32,821 nucleotides of DNA from Nitrospira sp. (GCA_003135435.1 PLBR01000253.1:2282-35102); one strand, 5' to 3'. Shown: positions 23,274 through 31,846, counted from the first letter of the stretch. The notes: generated from the sequence alone by a model not told the origin. Numbers and translations: made by a program.

Positions 23274-24530
23274 TCACGGGTAGAGTCCGCGATGGAGATG
23301 AGCTTGGGCGACTTTATCGATTCCGCTCATCAAGGCGGCCATACGCATGGAAGTTTTTCTGGAGAGGGAAAACTGTAATGTCCGATGGAAGGCGGAGGTC
23401 AGAATATCTTGCAGGCGCTCCTGAATGTCAGTAGCTTTCCAGAAAAATCGCTGCACATCCTGCACCCACTCGAAGTAGGACACGATTACGCCACCGGAGT
23501 TGGCCAGGATGTCCGGAATGATAAAGATTCCCTGGTCCTCCAGAATGCGATCGGCATCCAGGGTCGTCGGACCGTTTGCCCCTTCGGCGAGAATCCGGCA
23601 GCGCAGTTTCGCGGCATTGCGTTCGGTAATCACCTCGGATAGCGCGGCTGGGACCAGCACGGTACAGTCGAGTTGGAGCAATTCGTCGTTGGAGAGCCAG
23701 TCTCCCAGCTTGGTGTCACGGAGGGTTTGGCCCCTGGTCTTGTAGCGTGTGAGAAGCTCCGGAATGTCCAAACCGCTCGAATTATGGATGCCTCCGTTCA
23801 CGTCACTCACTGCGATGACGCGTGTGCCAGACTCCTGCATGATACGAGCGGTATGGGCCCCCACGTTGCCAAACCCCTGGATGGCCACGGTTGTGTTCCG
23901 AATATCGAGTTTGAGGTGACGAAGCGCTTCCATAGTGACGTAGACCACTCCGCGGCCGGTGGCCTCCTCACGTCCGAGGCTTCCTCCGATCGATAAGGGC
24001 TTGCCTGTGACGACGCCTGGCACTGAATACCCCACCTGCTGACTGTATGTGTCCATGATCCAGGCCATCACCTGGGCGTCTGTGCCGACGTCCGGAGCAG
24101 GCACGTCTTTTTCCGGCCCGATCAGTGGGAAGATTTCCGCTGTATAGCGCCTGGTCAATCGCTCTAATTCTGACCGCGATAACTGTTTTGGGGCGATCGC
24201 CACGCCACCCTTGGCTCCGCCATAGGGCAGGTCGGCTAACGCGCATTTCCAGGTCATCCACATGGCAAGTGCTGCAACCTCCCCAAGATTCACGTCCGGA
24301 TGGTAGCGAATGCCGCCTTTTGTAGGGCCGCGGGAAGAATCGTGCTGCACACGATAGCCGGTATAGACCTCGACCCGGCCGTCATCCATTCTAATAGGCA
24401 CGCTGACGATCAGCGAACGCTCCGGAAGTTTTAGCCGCTCGCGTAAATTGTGATCAAGCTCCATGGCATCGGCTGCTTGATCGAACTGCGCAACCGCCAG
24501 TCGGAAAGTCGGTGTGTCGAGTTCGTGCAT
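23274..24530 (-). CDS. gdhA: Glutamate dehydrogenase
   Basis: A 418-residue Glu/Leu/Phe/Val dehydrogenase family member that interconverts glutamate and 2-oxoglutarate plus ammonia. GPTKGGIRYHP (K71), MTWKCALADLP (K95) and PYGGAKGGV with the catalytic K107 are intact. The Rossmann motif GFGNVGAHTARIM is in the second half, and ILAEGANGPTT and NSGGVIVSYFEWVQ follow. The length is that of the hexameric NAD(P)-type enzymes. AGGA lies 8 bases before the ATG at 24530, and lipB ends 15 bases upstream. For a nitrogen-cycle bacterium it could assimilate ammonium or recycle glutamate. Confidence 0.95.
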   Translation of the reverse strand: MHELDTPTFRLAVAQFDQAADAMELDHNLRERLKLPERSLIVSVPIRMDDGRVEVYTGYRVQHDSSRGPTKGGIRYHPDVNLGEVAALAMWMTWKCALADLPYGGAKGGVAIAPKQLSRSELERLTRRYTAEIFPLIGPEKDVPAPDVGTDAQVMAWIMDTYSQQVGYSVPGVVTGKPLSIGGSLGREEATGRGVVYVTMEALRHLKLDIRNTTVAIQGFGNVGAHTARIMQESGTRVIAVSDVNGGIHNSSGLDIPELLTRYKTRGQTLRDTKLGDWLSNDELLQLDCTVLVPAALSEVITERNAAKLRCRILAEGANGPTTLDADRILEDQGIFIIPDILANSGGVIVSYFEWVQDVQRFFWKATDIQERLQDILTSAFHRTLQFSLSRKTSMRMAALMSGIDKVAQAHLHRGLYP

Positions 24531-24545
24531 TGGGTGTTCCTTTAA

Positions 24546-25352
24546 TCAGGTTTGCAGCAGGGACGTCGATGTGAGGTGGTGATCATGGTGCTCCTGTCCC
24601 ATGACGTCGGACGGGAGACTCATCCATTGAACGTTGAATGTTCGCACGAATTCCTGCGCCACCTGTTGCGCGACGACTGAAGGCGACACGGCGCACTGCC
24701 GGACCTCGGCCATGGATGTGATGTGGCACTGTGCCAGGCCGCAGGGCATGATATGGGAAAAAGGGGATAGGTCCAGATCGACGTTAAGCGCAAATCCGTG
24801 AATCGTGACCCCATGATCGATCCGGACGCCGATCGCGGCAATCTTCGCATCAGCATGATTCCAGCGCACCCAAACGCCAGGTTTCTTCTCGAGGCGATAG
24901 CCTTCAATTCCCCATCGCGCGACTGTATGGATCAAGACCTCCTCCAACTTCCATACATACTGTTTTGGTCCTGAGCAATAATGTGACAGCTTGAGGATGG
25001 GATAGCCCACGACCTGTCCAGGTCCATGGTAGGTAATCGAGCCGCCACGATCTACGGACTGGAGGCTGGCGCCTGTCCGTCGGAGGGCCTCTCCCCCGCA
25101 GTCCCAATGTGCTGGTTGGGTGGTACGGCCCAGGGTATAGACTGGCAAGTGCTCAAGGAGCAACAATACATCCCCTTGTCTCTCCGCAATCCGTTCTCCC
25201 TGTAGCTGTTTCTGAAGTGCCCATGCCTCGGCATAGGGGATTGGCTGCGAAAACCGGATGAGCGTACCCACTTGTGGGGTAGGAGTTGGGAGAGGCTCGC
25301 TCCCCTGTCCTGGGAAATCACGACCCGGGTGTGACCCATCGGCGTGACTCAT
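24546..25352 (-). CDS. lipB: Octanoyltransferase LipB
   Basis: LipB moves octanoyl from acyl carrier protein to the lipoyl domains of 2-oxoacid dehydrogenases and the glycine cleavage H protein. The 268-residue protein has GRTTQ (75-79), DRGGSITYHGPGQVVGYPI (101-119), the catalytic K170 in ADAKIAAIGV and the catalytic C204 in IMPCGLAQ. The N-terminus has about 30 extra residues rich in Pro and Gly compared with the usual length. The ATG overlaps the htrA-like stop by four bases (ATGA). LipA is not in the window. Confidence 0.95.
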   Translation of the reverse strand: MSHADGSHPGRDFPGQGSEPLPTPTPQVGTLIRFSQPIPYAEAWALQKQLQGERIAERQGDVLLLLEHLPVYTLGRTTQPAHWDCGGEALRRTGASLQSVDRGGSITYHGPGQVVGYPILKLSHYCSGPKQYVWKLEEVLIHTVARWGIEGYRLEKKPGVWVRWNHADAKIAAIGVRIDHGVTIHGFALNVDLDLSPFSHIMPCGLAQCHITSMAEVRQCAVSPSVVAQQVAQEFVRTFNVQWMSLPSDVMGQEHHDHHLTSTSLLQT

Positions 25353-26425
25353 GGGACAGCCTTCGGTAGCGATGGTTTCTGAAGCGCGATCGTGGACTGG
25401 GTGTTCTTTCTCTTAATGGTCAGTTGCAGGGTCGGCTGGTCTCCGGACTGTCGGAGGGAGTGCCAAAAGTCTCCGAGATTGTAAATCTGATGTTGGTCGA
25501 CAGTGGTAATGATGTCGCAATTCTGGAAGCCGCCGATGGCGGCCAGACCTCCCGGCTCGACATTGAGAGCCAGGACACCGTGGTCACCTTCCAGTCCGAA
25601 ACTGGCCATGATGCTCGCGGTGATGGTGAGAGGCGTGAATCCGAGATCAGGACGGAGGACTGACCCGCGGACGATCATCGATTGACTATGTGGGTATATG
25701 GCATCCATCGAAATCGCATAGCTAATGGCTTGAGCGGACGGGGCGATGGCCACGTTGATGCCGATCACATGACCCGACAGATCGACGAGCGGACCTCCGC
25801 TATTGCCCGGGTTGATGGCGGCATCGGTTTGGATCAGGCCATAGAGTGTTTCGCCGTCCGGGGTGAGCATCGAGCGATCTACCGCACTGACGACACCCAC
25901 CGTGACGGTCGAGCCTCCCTTAAGCGCGAGGGGGTTGCCGATTGCGACGACCGACTCGCCGATCTCAAGCATCGGAGAAGGGCTCAGCGTGGCGGGAACC
26001 AAGTCCGTCGCCGTAATCTTGACGAGGGCTAGGTCGAGCAGGAAGTCACGGGCGACGACACGGCCTGGGGTGAGTCGACCGGTTGAGAGCCCCACCGTCA
26101 GGCTCTTGATTCCTGCTACCAGGTGGTTGTTTGTCAGGATGTAGCCGCTTTCGTCGATAATGACGCCGGACCCAGACCCCGATTGGGCTTGCGAGGGAGT
26201 TGCCGGTACGCCGCGCGTGAGAATGGTGACGACCGAGGGACGTACTTTCGCCACGACCGCGGGGACCGACAGGGATTTTTCGTGGGAGAGGACCGACCCA
26301 ATCGGTGGTTCAGCGTAGGCGATCAGTCCGTCAAGTGCCAAGGCGATGACAAGAAGGAGAAGGAATGGAATCGTGAAGAAGCGAAAGAGGAGGGAACTCG
26401 TCTCTGTTGTGCGCACTGTCGTCAT
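25349..26425 (-). CDS. HtrA/DegP-like trypsin-PDZ serine protease
   Basis: A 358-residue periplasmic protease. From the ATG at 26425 there is a signal or anchor segment (FRFFTIPFLLLLVIALAL, about 14-31). The trypsin-like domain carries H101 in ILTNNHLV, D131 in LLDLALVKI and S209 in NPGNSGGPL. One C-terminal PDZ domain is seen (about 265-350, SFGLEGDHGVLALNVEPGG, ending before the tail). One PDZ suggests a DegS/DegQ-like or HhoA-like size. The longer frame starts with a TTG at 26464, but a possible -10 box (minus-strand GACAAT, 26458-26453) would exclude it, and ACGAGG precedes the ATG. It is the first gene of the leftward unit with lipB and gdhA. Confidence 0.9.
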   Translation of the reverse strand: MTTVRTTETSSLLFRFFTIPFLLLLVIALALDGLIAYAEPPIGSVLSHEKSLSVPAVVAKVRPSVVTILTRGVPATPSQAQSGSGSGVIIDESGYILTNNHLVAGIKSLTVGLSTGRLTPGRVVARDFLLDLALVKITATDLVPATLSPSPMLEIGESVVAIGNPLALKGGSTVTVGVVSAVDRSMLTPDGETLYGLIQTDAAINPGNSGGPLVDLSGHVIGINVAIAPSAQAISYAISMDAIYPHSQSMIVRGSVLRPDLGFTPLTITASIMASFGLEGDHGVLALNVEPGGLAAIGGFQNCDIITTVDQHQIYNLGDFWHSLRQSGDQPTLQLTIKRKNTQSTIALQKPSLPKAVP

Positions 26426-26493
26426 GGGGCCTCGTCTACTCGAATCGGCCTCATTGTCGCACAAGTGCTCTCAGGGTGAAAGTCGTGGAACAG

Positions 26494-26520
26494 AAAAGGG
26501 GCGAGGATCGTCCTCGCCCC
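26494..26520 (-). terminator. Rho-independent terminator of the sigma-70 gene
   Basis: GGGGCGAGGA and TCCTCGCCCC form a perfect 10-bp stem (26498-26520), followed on the minus strand by TTTT (26497-26494). It begins 24 bases after the sigma-factor stop. Confidence 0.9.
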
Positions 26521-26543
26521 GTTATGCTTCATGAGTCTGTGGC

Positions 26544-27800
26544 TTACTGGATGGCGGCAAACATTTCCTTAATCTCGGGGGTCTTCAGTTTCTTGAGCGC
26601 TTTCGCTTCGATCTGGCGAATCCGCTCCCTCGTCACTGAGAGGCTCTGCCCCACCTGCTCCAGGGTGCAGGACTGATCGTGGCCGATACCGAAGCGCAAC
26701 CGAATGACGGTTTGCTCCCGAGGCGTGAGCGTGCCAAGAATGCGTTCAAGCTGGTGCGACATTTCTGTCCGGTGTACATGGGCATCGGGTGGGACGGCTT
26801 GCAGGTCGGGGAGCAGTTCCCCAAATTCTGTGCTTCCGTCGCCCACCGGCTTCTCCAGGGCGACCGGTTCTTGAAAGGCCTGCACGGTTTCGTGGAGTCG
26901 CTCCGGTCTCATTCGTAGCACCTCCGCCACTTCTTCGAGTCGAGCCGGACGGCCCAGCTGTTGCCCGAGTCGTCTGGTCACGCGTAGGATGCGATGCGAG
27001 GCTTCAGTCTGGTGAACCGGGATGCGAATGGTCCGTGACTGATCCGCCAGCGCGCGTGTGATGCCTTGACGGATCCACCAGGTTGCATAGGTGCTGAACT
27101 TGAACCCTTTGCGGTATTGATAGCGCTCGGCCGCTTTCATCAAGCCGATATTTCCTTCTTGCACGAGATCCAGCAACGTCAGGCCCCGGCCCGTATAATG
27201 TTTTGCGATATCCACGACGAGGCGCAGGTTGCAGCGCACTAATTCGTCCTTTGCCCGTTCGAGCACGATCCGGGCGGAGCGGAGGGTGGCCAGCCCTTCC
27301 TTGAACTGCTTGGCGATGGTTACCGGAAGCTTCCGCTGCCCCGTCCCCTGCTTGATCATCTCGGTGAGACTCTGCTCGGCCTTATCGATCGCGGTGGCTG
27401 AGAGTCCACTCAAACCTCTCACCATCTGGAGTGTCCGTTGCGCCTCGAGCACAGAGTCCGAACGCTTGAGCCGTGGGAAGACTCGCATGACGTGTCGTAA
27501 GGCCTTCCGAATAGCGCTCGTTCCGTAATCGATCTTCTTCGCCAGTTCGACTTCTTCTCCTCTGGTCAACAAGGCGCGTTCGCCGAACGAGCGAAAGTAG
27601 AGTGACTCCAACATGAACGGGCCGCCGCTCACGGCGGTACGAGTCACCGCCTTCGTCGGCTCCTCATGTTGTTCCTCTTCGGATGTATCACGGCCGATCA
27701 CATCCAAGAGGTCGCTTGCCTCGGGATCGTCTGCATCAACGTCCTTTGCAATCGTGGCAAGTTCTTCCTGCTCAGGGGTTGGGAATAGATTCTCTTTCAT
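26544..27800 (-). CDS. RNA polymerase sigma-70 factor (RpoD/RpoS type)
   Basis: A 418-residue group 1 or 2 sigma factor. From the ATG at 27800 there is an acidic N-terminus (about 1-60), region 1.2 near SLYFRSFGERALLTRGEEVELAKKI, region 2 with NLRLVVDIAKHYTGRGLTLLDL, EGNIGLMKAAERY and the -10-reading FSTYATWWIRQGITRAL, region 3, and region 4 with the helix-turn-helix TLEQVGQSLSVTRERIRQIE. Region 1.1 is not evident, and the length is shorter than a primary RpoD, so it may be an alternative group 2 factor such as RpoS. GGAGG lies 9 bases before this ATG; the ATG at 27842 has none. The terminator is described separately. Confidence 0.9.
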   Translation of the reverse strand: MKENLFPTPEQEELATIAKDVDADDPEASDLLDVIGRDTSEEEQHEEPTKAVTRTAVSGGPFMLESLYFRSFGERALLTRGEEVELAKKIDYGTSAIRKALRHVMRVFPRLKRSDSVLEAQRTLQMVRGLSGLSATAIDKAEQSLTEMIKQGTGQRKLPVTIAKQFKEGLATLRSARIVLERAKDELVRCNLRLVVDIAKHYTGRGLTLLDLVQEGNIGLMKAAERYQYRKGFKFSTYATWWIRQGITRALADQSRTIRIPVHQTEASHRILRVTRRLGQQLGRPARLEEVAEVLRMRPERLHETVQAFQEPVALEKPVGDGSTEFGELLPDLQAVPPDAHVHRTEMSHQLERILGTLTPREQTVIRLRFGIGHDQSCTLEQVGQSLSVTRERIRQIEAKALKKLKTPEIKEMFAAIQ

Positions 27801-28119
27801 GTCGTCGTCCCTCCTCTGACTATCTGATGTTTTGCTCCGCATGGTTGTGACCTCAACAGGCTCGCGTTCTATTGCTCTACTCTATGAGAGACAGCTATCC
27901 GTCAAACGATTCATTCGGGGCTCTGTGCTGTTGGGCTGCCCTCTTGTCTCTCTACGCAGCAAATCCTGTGCTGGATTGTTGATGAGAACGCCTGATCGCA
28001 ATCCTATGGAAAAGGCAGCACTATTAGAGTGGTTTAATGAGGATGTCTGAGAGGGGGTGAGGCAACCTTGCTGCAGGTGTGTAGGGACGGCTATAGGGCA
28101 ACAGGCCCAATCGCCACAT
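27801..28119. other. 319-base upstream region of the sigma-70 gene
   Basis: I see no gene here. The first 40 bases are the leader of the sigma gene with its GGAGG. A possible -35 box on the minus strand (TTGACG, about 27904-27899) has no good partner at 17 bases. Confidence 0.4.
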
Positions 28120-28278
28120 CTACTCCCGGGTTAGCCCTTTCAGAAAGGGGGCGATCGCATCGATGGGAATGGGGAAAATCATGGTGGAATTTTTCTCCGC
28201 CGCGATTTCGGCACGTGTCTGGAGATCGCACAGTTTGGACAGGGCATTGGTTCGGATATCCGGCCTGAGCAAGCTGGG
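28120..28278 (-). pseudogene. C-terminal remnant of a stomatin-like (slipin) gene
   Basis: On the minus strand an open stretch of 52 codons follows an in-frame TGA (28281-28279) and ends with a TAG at 28122-28120. It reads LQTRAEIAAEKNSTMIFPIP, then IDAIAPFLKG. This closely resembles the C-terminus of stomatin-family SPFH proteins, for example LQTLTTIAAEKNSTIVFPLP in human stomatin. Nothing upstream in any of the three minus frames resembles the rest of an SPFH domain, and no start codon or ribosome binding site is present. It is therefore a truncated relic, probably left by a deletion next to trmI. The plus-strand ORF over the same bases is its shadow. Confidence 0.7.
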
Positions 28279-28372
28279 TCAGTGGATGCGCGTATCAAAA
28301 GAGAGAGCAATCGGCTCCCCAAGAGGACCCATGGTAGGGGTCAAGAAATCCGTTATCGTGATCGTTGCCTTG

Positions 28373-28401
28373 TTGAAAACCCCGCGCAGCACTTCTAGAA
28401 T
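28373..28401 (+). promoter_or_regulatory. Promoter of trmI, very close to the start codon
   Basis: TTGAAA (28373-28378) and TAGAAT (28396-28401) are 17 bases apart and each differs from consensus at one position. Transcription would start about 28408, two bases before the ATG at 28410. Confidence 0.6.
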
Positions 28402-28409
28402 GGGCCCCG

Positions 28410-29279
28410 ATGTCACACTTTCAATCAGGCGAGCGTATCCATCTGGTCGACAAGAAAGGGCGGCAGTATGCCCTGACTCTGAAGGCCGGAGATCTCTATC
28501 AACTGAGCGGTCACAAAATTGCCCATGACGACCTTATCGGAAAGCCTGATGGTTCTTTAGTCACGCTCTCCGGCAACAAGACGATGTTGTCGCTCAGGCC
28601 TACGTTCGGCGACTATGTGCTGAAGATGCCGCGTGGCGCTCAGGTATTGTATCCGAAGGATCTTGCGCTCATTCCCATGTGGGCGGATGTCTATCCTGGC
28701 GCGCGGGTGTTCGAGGCGGGGACCGGCTCCGGGGCTTTGACAATGGCCCTCTTGCGTGCCGTGGGCTCGCGTGGCTTGGTGGTGACCTACGAAGCCCGGG
28801 AGGATTTCGCGCGAACGGCGATGACGAACATTGAACGGTACATGGGCCCGGTACCGAATCTCATCCCGCTTCGCCAAAACGCCTACGAGGGGATCAGTCT
28901 GCTCGACGATGGTCTGCCCTTCGATCGTCTCGTCCTCGATCTTCCTGAGCCCTGGCAGGTGGTACCGCATGCCGCACAGGTTCTTCGTTCTGGCGGCATA
29001 TATCTGAGCTTTGTTCCCACTGTCCCTCAAGTAGTGCAGACGGTTGAGGCCCTTGAGCGAGCGACGGTCTTTGGTATGGTCGAAACATTTGAAACGCTGT
29101 TGAGGACCTGGTCGATTCAGGGCCGTAGCGTACGGCCGGATCACCGAATGGTCGCCCATTCAGGCTTCATTACAGTGGCCAGGAAAATTGAATCTGGCTT
29201 GTGGCCCGCAGCTCACGCTGCTGAGTCCATAGGTGAGGCCACTGATGCGCAAGAAGAGCGAGAGGAGGATGCGCGATGA
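28410..29279 (+). CDS. trmI: tRNA (adenine-58-N1)-methyltransferase TrmI
   Basis: TrmI uses S-adenosylmethionine to methylate A58 in the T loop of tRNAs. The 289-residue protein begins with the small beta domain (FQSGERIHLVDKKGRQYALTL), has HDDLIGKP and then the Rossmann methyltransferase domain with VFEAGTGSGALTMAL (SAM motif I), VVTYEAREDFA (motif II) and DRLVLDLPEPW with the catalytic Asp. The order and length match TrmI. No Shine-Dalgarno site precedes the ATG at 28410, and the promoter ends 9 bases upstream, so the message may be leaderless. The stop overlaps the next ATG by four bases. Confidence 0.92.
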   Translation: MSHFQSGERIHLVDKKGRQYALTLKAGDLYQLSGHKIAHDDLIGKPDGSLVTLSGNKTMLSLRPTFGDYVLKMPRGAQVLYPKDLALIPMWADVYPGARVFEAGTGSGALTMALLRAVGSRGLVVTYEAREDFARTAMTNIERYMGPVPNLIPLRQNAYEGISLLDDGLPFDRLVLDLPEPWQVVPHAAQVLRSGGIYLSFVPTVPQVVQTVEALERATVFGMVETFETLLRTWSIQGRSVRPDHRMVAHSGFITVARKIESGLWPAAHAAESIGEATDAQEEREEDAR

Positions 29280-30031
29280 ATCGGTTGCGTGGAAAGGTTG
29301 CGGTCGTCACAGGAGGCAACGCGGGTATCGGTGAAGCGATCGCGAAAGTCTTTGCGCGTGAAGGGGCATTGGTCGTGATCACCGGGAGACGGCAAGGGGA
29401 GCTGGATCGGGTCGTGAGCGACATTGTGAAGGAGCAGGGTAAATCCTTTGCCGTTGCCGGATCGGTTACAGATGAACCCCATGTCCAGGAGGCGGTGCGT
29501 CGGACTGTGCAGCAGTTCGGGCGGCTCGATATTCTCGTCAACAATGCCGGAATCGGGGATTTTGGGAAGCGTCTGCATGAGATCGATGATGCGACCTGGG
29601 CGCAGGTCCTCGACGTCAACCTGACCGGGGTGTTTCGCATGACGCGAGCCGCCCTGCCGCAGATGTTGAAGCAGGGGAAGGGAGCGATCGTCAATATCTC
29701 CTCCATCGCAAGCCTAGTCGGGCTTCCCACATTGTCGGCCTATGCCGCTTCCAAGGGGGCGCTCGATGCCATGACCAGAGCCCTCGCGGTTGATTACGCC
29801 AAGGAGGGCATTCGCTCCAACGTGGTGAACCCAGGACTCATCGATACGCCAATGGCTGCTCCGCTGATGAGCAACCCTGAACAGCTGGACCCCATTCTGT
29901 CACACTATCCTATCCGTCGAGCCGGGAAACCTGAAGAGGTGGCCAATATGGTTCTCTATCTGGCCTCCGACGAGGCGGCCTGGGTCACAGGCGGGACCTT
30001 TCCTATCGATGGCGGGATGACCATCTCGTGA
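29276..30031 (+). CDS. Short-chain dehydrogenase/reductase
   Basis: A 251-residue classical SDR oxidoreductase. The cofactor motif is GGNAGIGEAI (13-22), NNAGIGD follows, the catalytic Ser is in NISSIAS, and the YxxxK is YAASK. The proline-glycine pair before the last domain and the C-terminal GGTFPIDGGM pattern are typical. Arg residues after the first strand (TGRRQ) suggest a preference for NADPH. It resembles 3-oxoacyl-ACP reductases and glucose dehydrogenase-like enzymes, but the substrate cannot be read from the sequence. It is coupled to trmI by ATGA and lies upstream of aroE. Confidence 0.88.
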   Translation: MNRLRGKVAVVTGGNAGIGEAIAKVFAREGALVVITGRRQGELDRVVSDIVKEQGKSFAVAGSVTDEPHVQEAVRRTVQQFGRLDILVNNAGIGDFGKRLHEIDDATWAQVLDVNLTGVFRMTRAALPQMLKQGKGAIVNISSIASLVGLPTLSAYAASKGALDAMTRALAVDYAKEGIRSNVVNPGLIDTPMAAPLMSNPEQLDPILSHYPIRRAGKPEEVANMVLYLASDEAAWVTGGTFPIDGGMTIS

Positions 30032-30106
30032 GCAGGCGTCCCCTGCGATATGGTGAAGGTCACCGCCGCGGCGATGGGTGCCTGTCAGTTGGCCCGAGGA
30101 CGAAGC

Positions 30107-30122
30107 AGAAGTCGCGACTTCT
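30107..30122. promoter_or_regulatory. 16-bp perfect palindrome before aroE
   Basis: AGAAGTCGCGACTTCT is identical to its reverse complement and ends eight bases before the aroE ATG, exactly where a ribosome binding site would be expected. It could be an operator or fold back in the mRNA. Confidence 0.4.
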
Positions 30123-30129
30123 CAAACCT

Positions 30130-30984
30130 ATGGAAATCAACGCGCAAACTCAGTTCTGCGGCGTAATCGGCAATCCAGTCGAGCATTCGCTCTCACCTGC
30201 GATTCACAATGCCGCGTTTCAGAAACTCGGGCTGAACTTCGTGTATCTGGCGTTCCGCGTGGAAGCGATCGGCGATGCAATTAAGGGTCTTCGCGCCCTG
30301 GGCAGTTTCCGCGGTGCCAGCGTGACCATCCCCCACAAGGTGGCGACCGTTCCGTTACTTGACTCTATCGAGCCGACCGCACGTCATATCGGTGCGATCA
30401 ATACCATTGTGGCTAAGGGCGGGACCCTCACAGGGTATAACACCGATGCGACCGGCGCCTTGCGCGCGCTTCGTGAGGGCGCGGTTGCCTTGAAAGGGCG
30501 TCAAGTAGTCATACTCGGGTCCGGAGGCGCTGCTCGCGCGATTGCCTTCGCGCTCGGGACGGAACCTGGAATTGATCGCTTGACCATACTAGGGATCGAT
30601 AACCAGGAACGTACAGCCTTGGTCCGAGATCTTCAGTCGAAGACAGGGATGACCGTGCAGGAATCGTCTCTTAATGAGGGTACGTTGCGAAAGGTTCTGC
30701 CTGATACTCATGTGTTGATCCATTGCACACCGATGGGCATGTCGCCAAAATTGCACGAGACCTCTGTGCCGGTGACGTTGCTCCATGCGGGACTGACGGT
30801 CATGGATATCGTCTACAACCCTCGGGACACTCGGTTGCTGAAGGATGCGAAGGCTGCAGGTTGTCGCACGATTCCTGGGCTCGAGATGTTCCTTCATCAA
30901 GCCGCGGCGCAGTTCGAGCTTTGGACCAATCAGACTGCTCCTGCCGACGTCATGCGCGCCGTCCTGGAATCCCGCTTCTCGTGA
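30130..30984 (+). CDS. aroE: Shikimate dehydrogenase
   Basis: AroE reduces 3-dehydroshikimate to shikimate with NADPH. The 284-residue protein has the substrate-binding GVIGNPVEHSLSPAIHNAAF (11-30), the catalytic K70 in VTIPHK, N91 in GAINT and D106 in GYNTDATG, and the nucleotide-binding GSGGAARAIAFAL. The ATG at 30130 matches the family start; a longer open frame reaches 30028 but is out of place. No Shine-Dalgarno site is seen. The gene ends in a GTGA overlap with aroK. Confidence 0.94.
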   Translation: MEINAQTQFCGVIGNPVEHSLSPAIHNAAFQKLGLNFVYLAFRVEAIGDAIKGLRALGSFRGASVTIPHKVATVPLLDSIEPTARHIGAINTIVAKGGTLTGYNTDATGALRALREGAVALKGRQVVILGSGGAARAIAFALGTEPGIDRLTILGIDNQERTALVRDLQSKTGMTVQESSLNEGTLRKVLPDTHVLIHCTPMGMSPKLHETSVPVTLLHAGLTVMDIVYNPRDTRLLKDAKAAGCRTIPGLEMFLHQAAAQFELWTNQTAPADVMRAVLESRFS

Positions 30985-31481
30985 ACATCGTGTTGATCGG
31001 CTATCGGGGGACCGGCAAGAGCACAGTGGGCAGACTGCTTGCGGCGCGATTGGGACGAAATTTCGTGTCAACCGATGTGGAGATCGTGAAGCATGCGCAG
31101 CGTACGATTTCGGAGATCGTTACCCAGGAGGGGTGGGAATATTTTCGCGATCTGGAGTCCGATATCTGCAGGGGACTTGCCAGCCGTAACCAGCTCGTGA
31201 TCGATACCGGCGGTGGGACCATACTTCGCGCGCAGAATGTCGAGGCGTTGAAGAAGAATAGCACCGTGTTTTGGCTGACGGCCTCTGTCGAGACGATCGC
31301 GAAACGAATCGGCGGTGATAATCAGCGTCCCTCGTTGACGGGGACCAAGTCGTTCGTCGATGAAATTCAGGACGTGATGCGGGAGCGGACGCCGAAATAT
31401 CAAGCGGCCGCCGATCACGTCATCGCGACCGATGATCGATCGATCAATCAGCTGGTTGAGACGCTACTCACGTTGGTGTGA
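30981..31481 (+). CDS. aroK: Shikimate kinase
   Basis: AroK phosphorylates shikimate with ATP to make the substrate of EPSP synthase (aroA at 10330). The 166-residue protein has the Walker A GYRGTGKST (7-15), STDVEI with the magnesium-binding Asp, YFRDLES (54-60), DTGGGT (75-80) and a lid region with R102 near RPSLTG. The GTG start overlaps the aroE stop by four bases, so the two are translationally coupled. Confidence 0.93.
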   Translation: MNIVLIGYRGTGKSTVGRLLAARLGRNFVSTDVEIVKHAQRTISEIVTQEGWEYFRDLESDICRGLASRNQLVIDTGGGTILRAQNVEALKKNSTVFWLTASVETIAKRIGGDNQRPSLTGTKSFVDEIQDVMRERTPKYQAAADHVIATDDRSINQLVETLLTLV

Positions 31482-31538
31482 GCATGCTCGATCATTGTCT
31501 CTGTCATGTCAGGATGAGGATATGCGGTTGCCCCGCCC

Positions 31539-31569
31539 TTGACAAGGTCTCCTTCGAAGTGTTTGAAAT
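31539..31569 (+). promoter_or_regulatory. Candidate promoter of the tRNA-Arg gene
   Basis: A perfect TTGACA is at 31539-31544. The -10 is less clear: TTTGAA, TTGAAA or TGAAAT within 31562-31569 at 17 to 19 bases. The tRNA starts nine bases later. Confidence 0.5.
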
Positions 31570-31577
31570 AGCCAAGT

Positions 31578-31654
31578 GCGCCCGTAGCTCAATTGGATAG
31601 AGCATCGGACTTCGGATCCGAGGGTTGGGGGTTCAAGTCCCTCCGGGCGCACCA
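31578..31654 (+). tRNA. tRNA-Arg, anticodon TCG
   Basis: All arms can be drawn. The acceptor stem is GCGCCCG with CGGGCGC, the D stem GCTC with GAGC, the anticodon stem TCGGA with TCCGA and loop CTTCGGA (anticodon TCG at 31611-31613). The T arm is GGGGG, TTCAAGT, CCCTC, and CCA is encoded. It reads CGA and other CGN codons. Its 3' end is a common integration target, and the following DNA looks accessory. Confidence 0.96.
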
Positions 31655-31699
31655 ATTAATCAATATGTTATGATTTTCACGTTATCTCTTACGGACACA

Positions 31700-31715
31700 T
31701 GTAGAAACAGTGTAG
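31700..31715 (+). repeat. Recombinase arm-like motif, copy 1
   Basis: TGTAGAAACAGTGTAG begins 46 bases after the tRNA-Arg 3' end. It contains TGTAG twice. A copy with two substitutions follows the tRNA-Lys fragment at almost the same distance. It fits the arm-type binding site of a tyrosine recombinase. Confidence 0.5.
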
Positions 31716-31846
31716 AATTAGCGCCGCTCTGGCGTATCGCTCTCTCCGGTATATCACCACCAATTTAACGAGGGAGGGAATACGAAATGAGTGAAGACTC
31801 AGTTCAGGTCTCAGCTGCTCCTTGAATAAGCCTGTAGTTCGCACCG

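Noticed and set aside
28163-28528. Plus-strand ORF of 121 residues upstream of and into trmI
   Set aside because: It is antisense to the slipin relic and then overlaps trmI out of frame; no family similarity.
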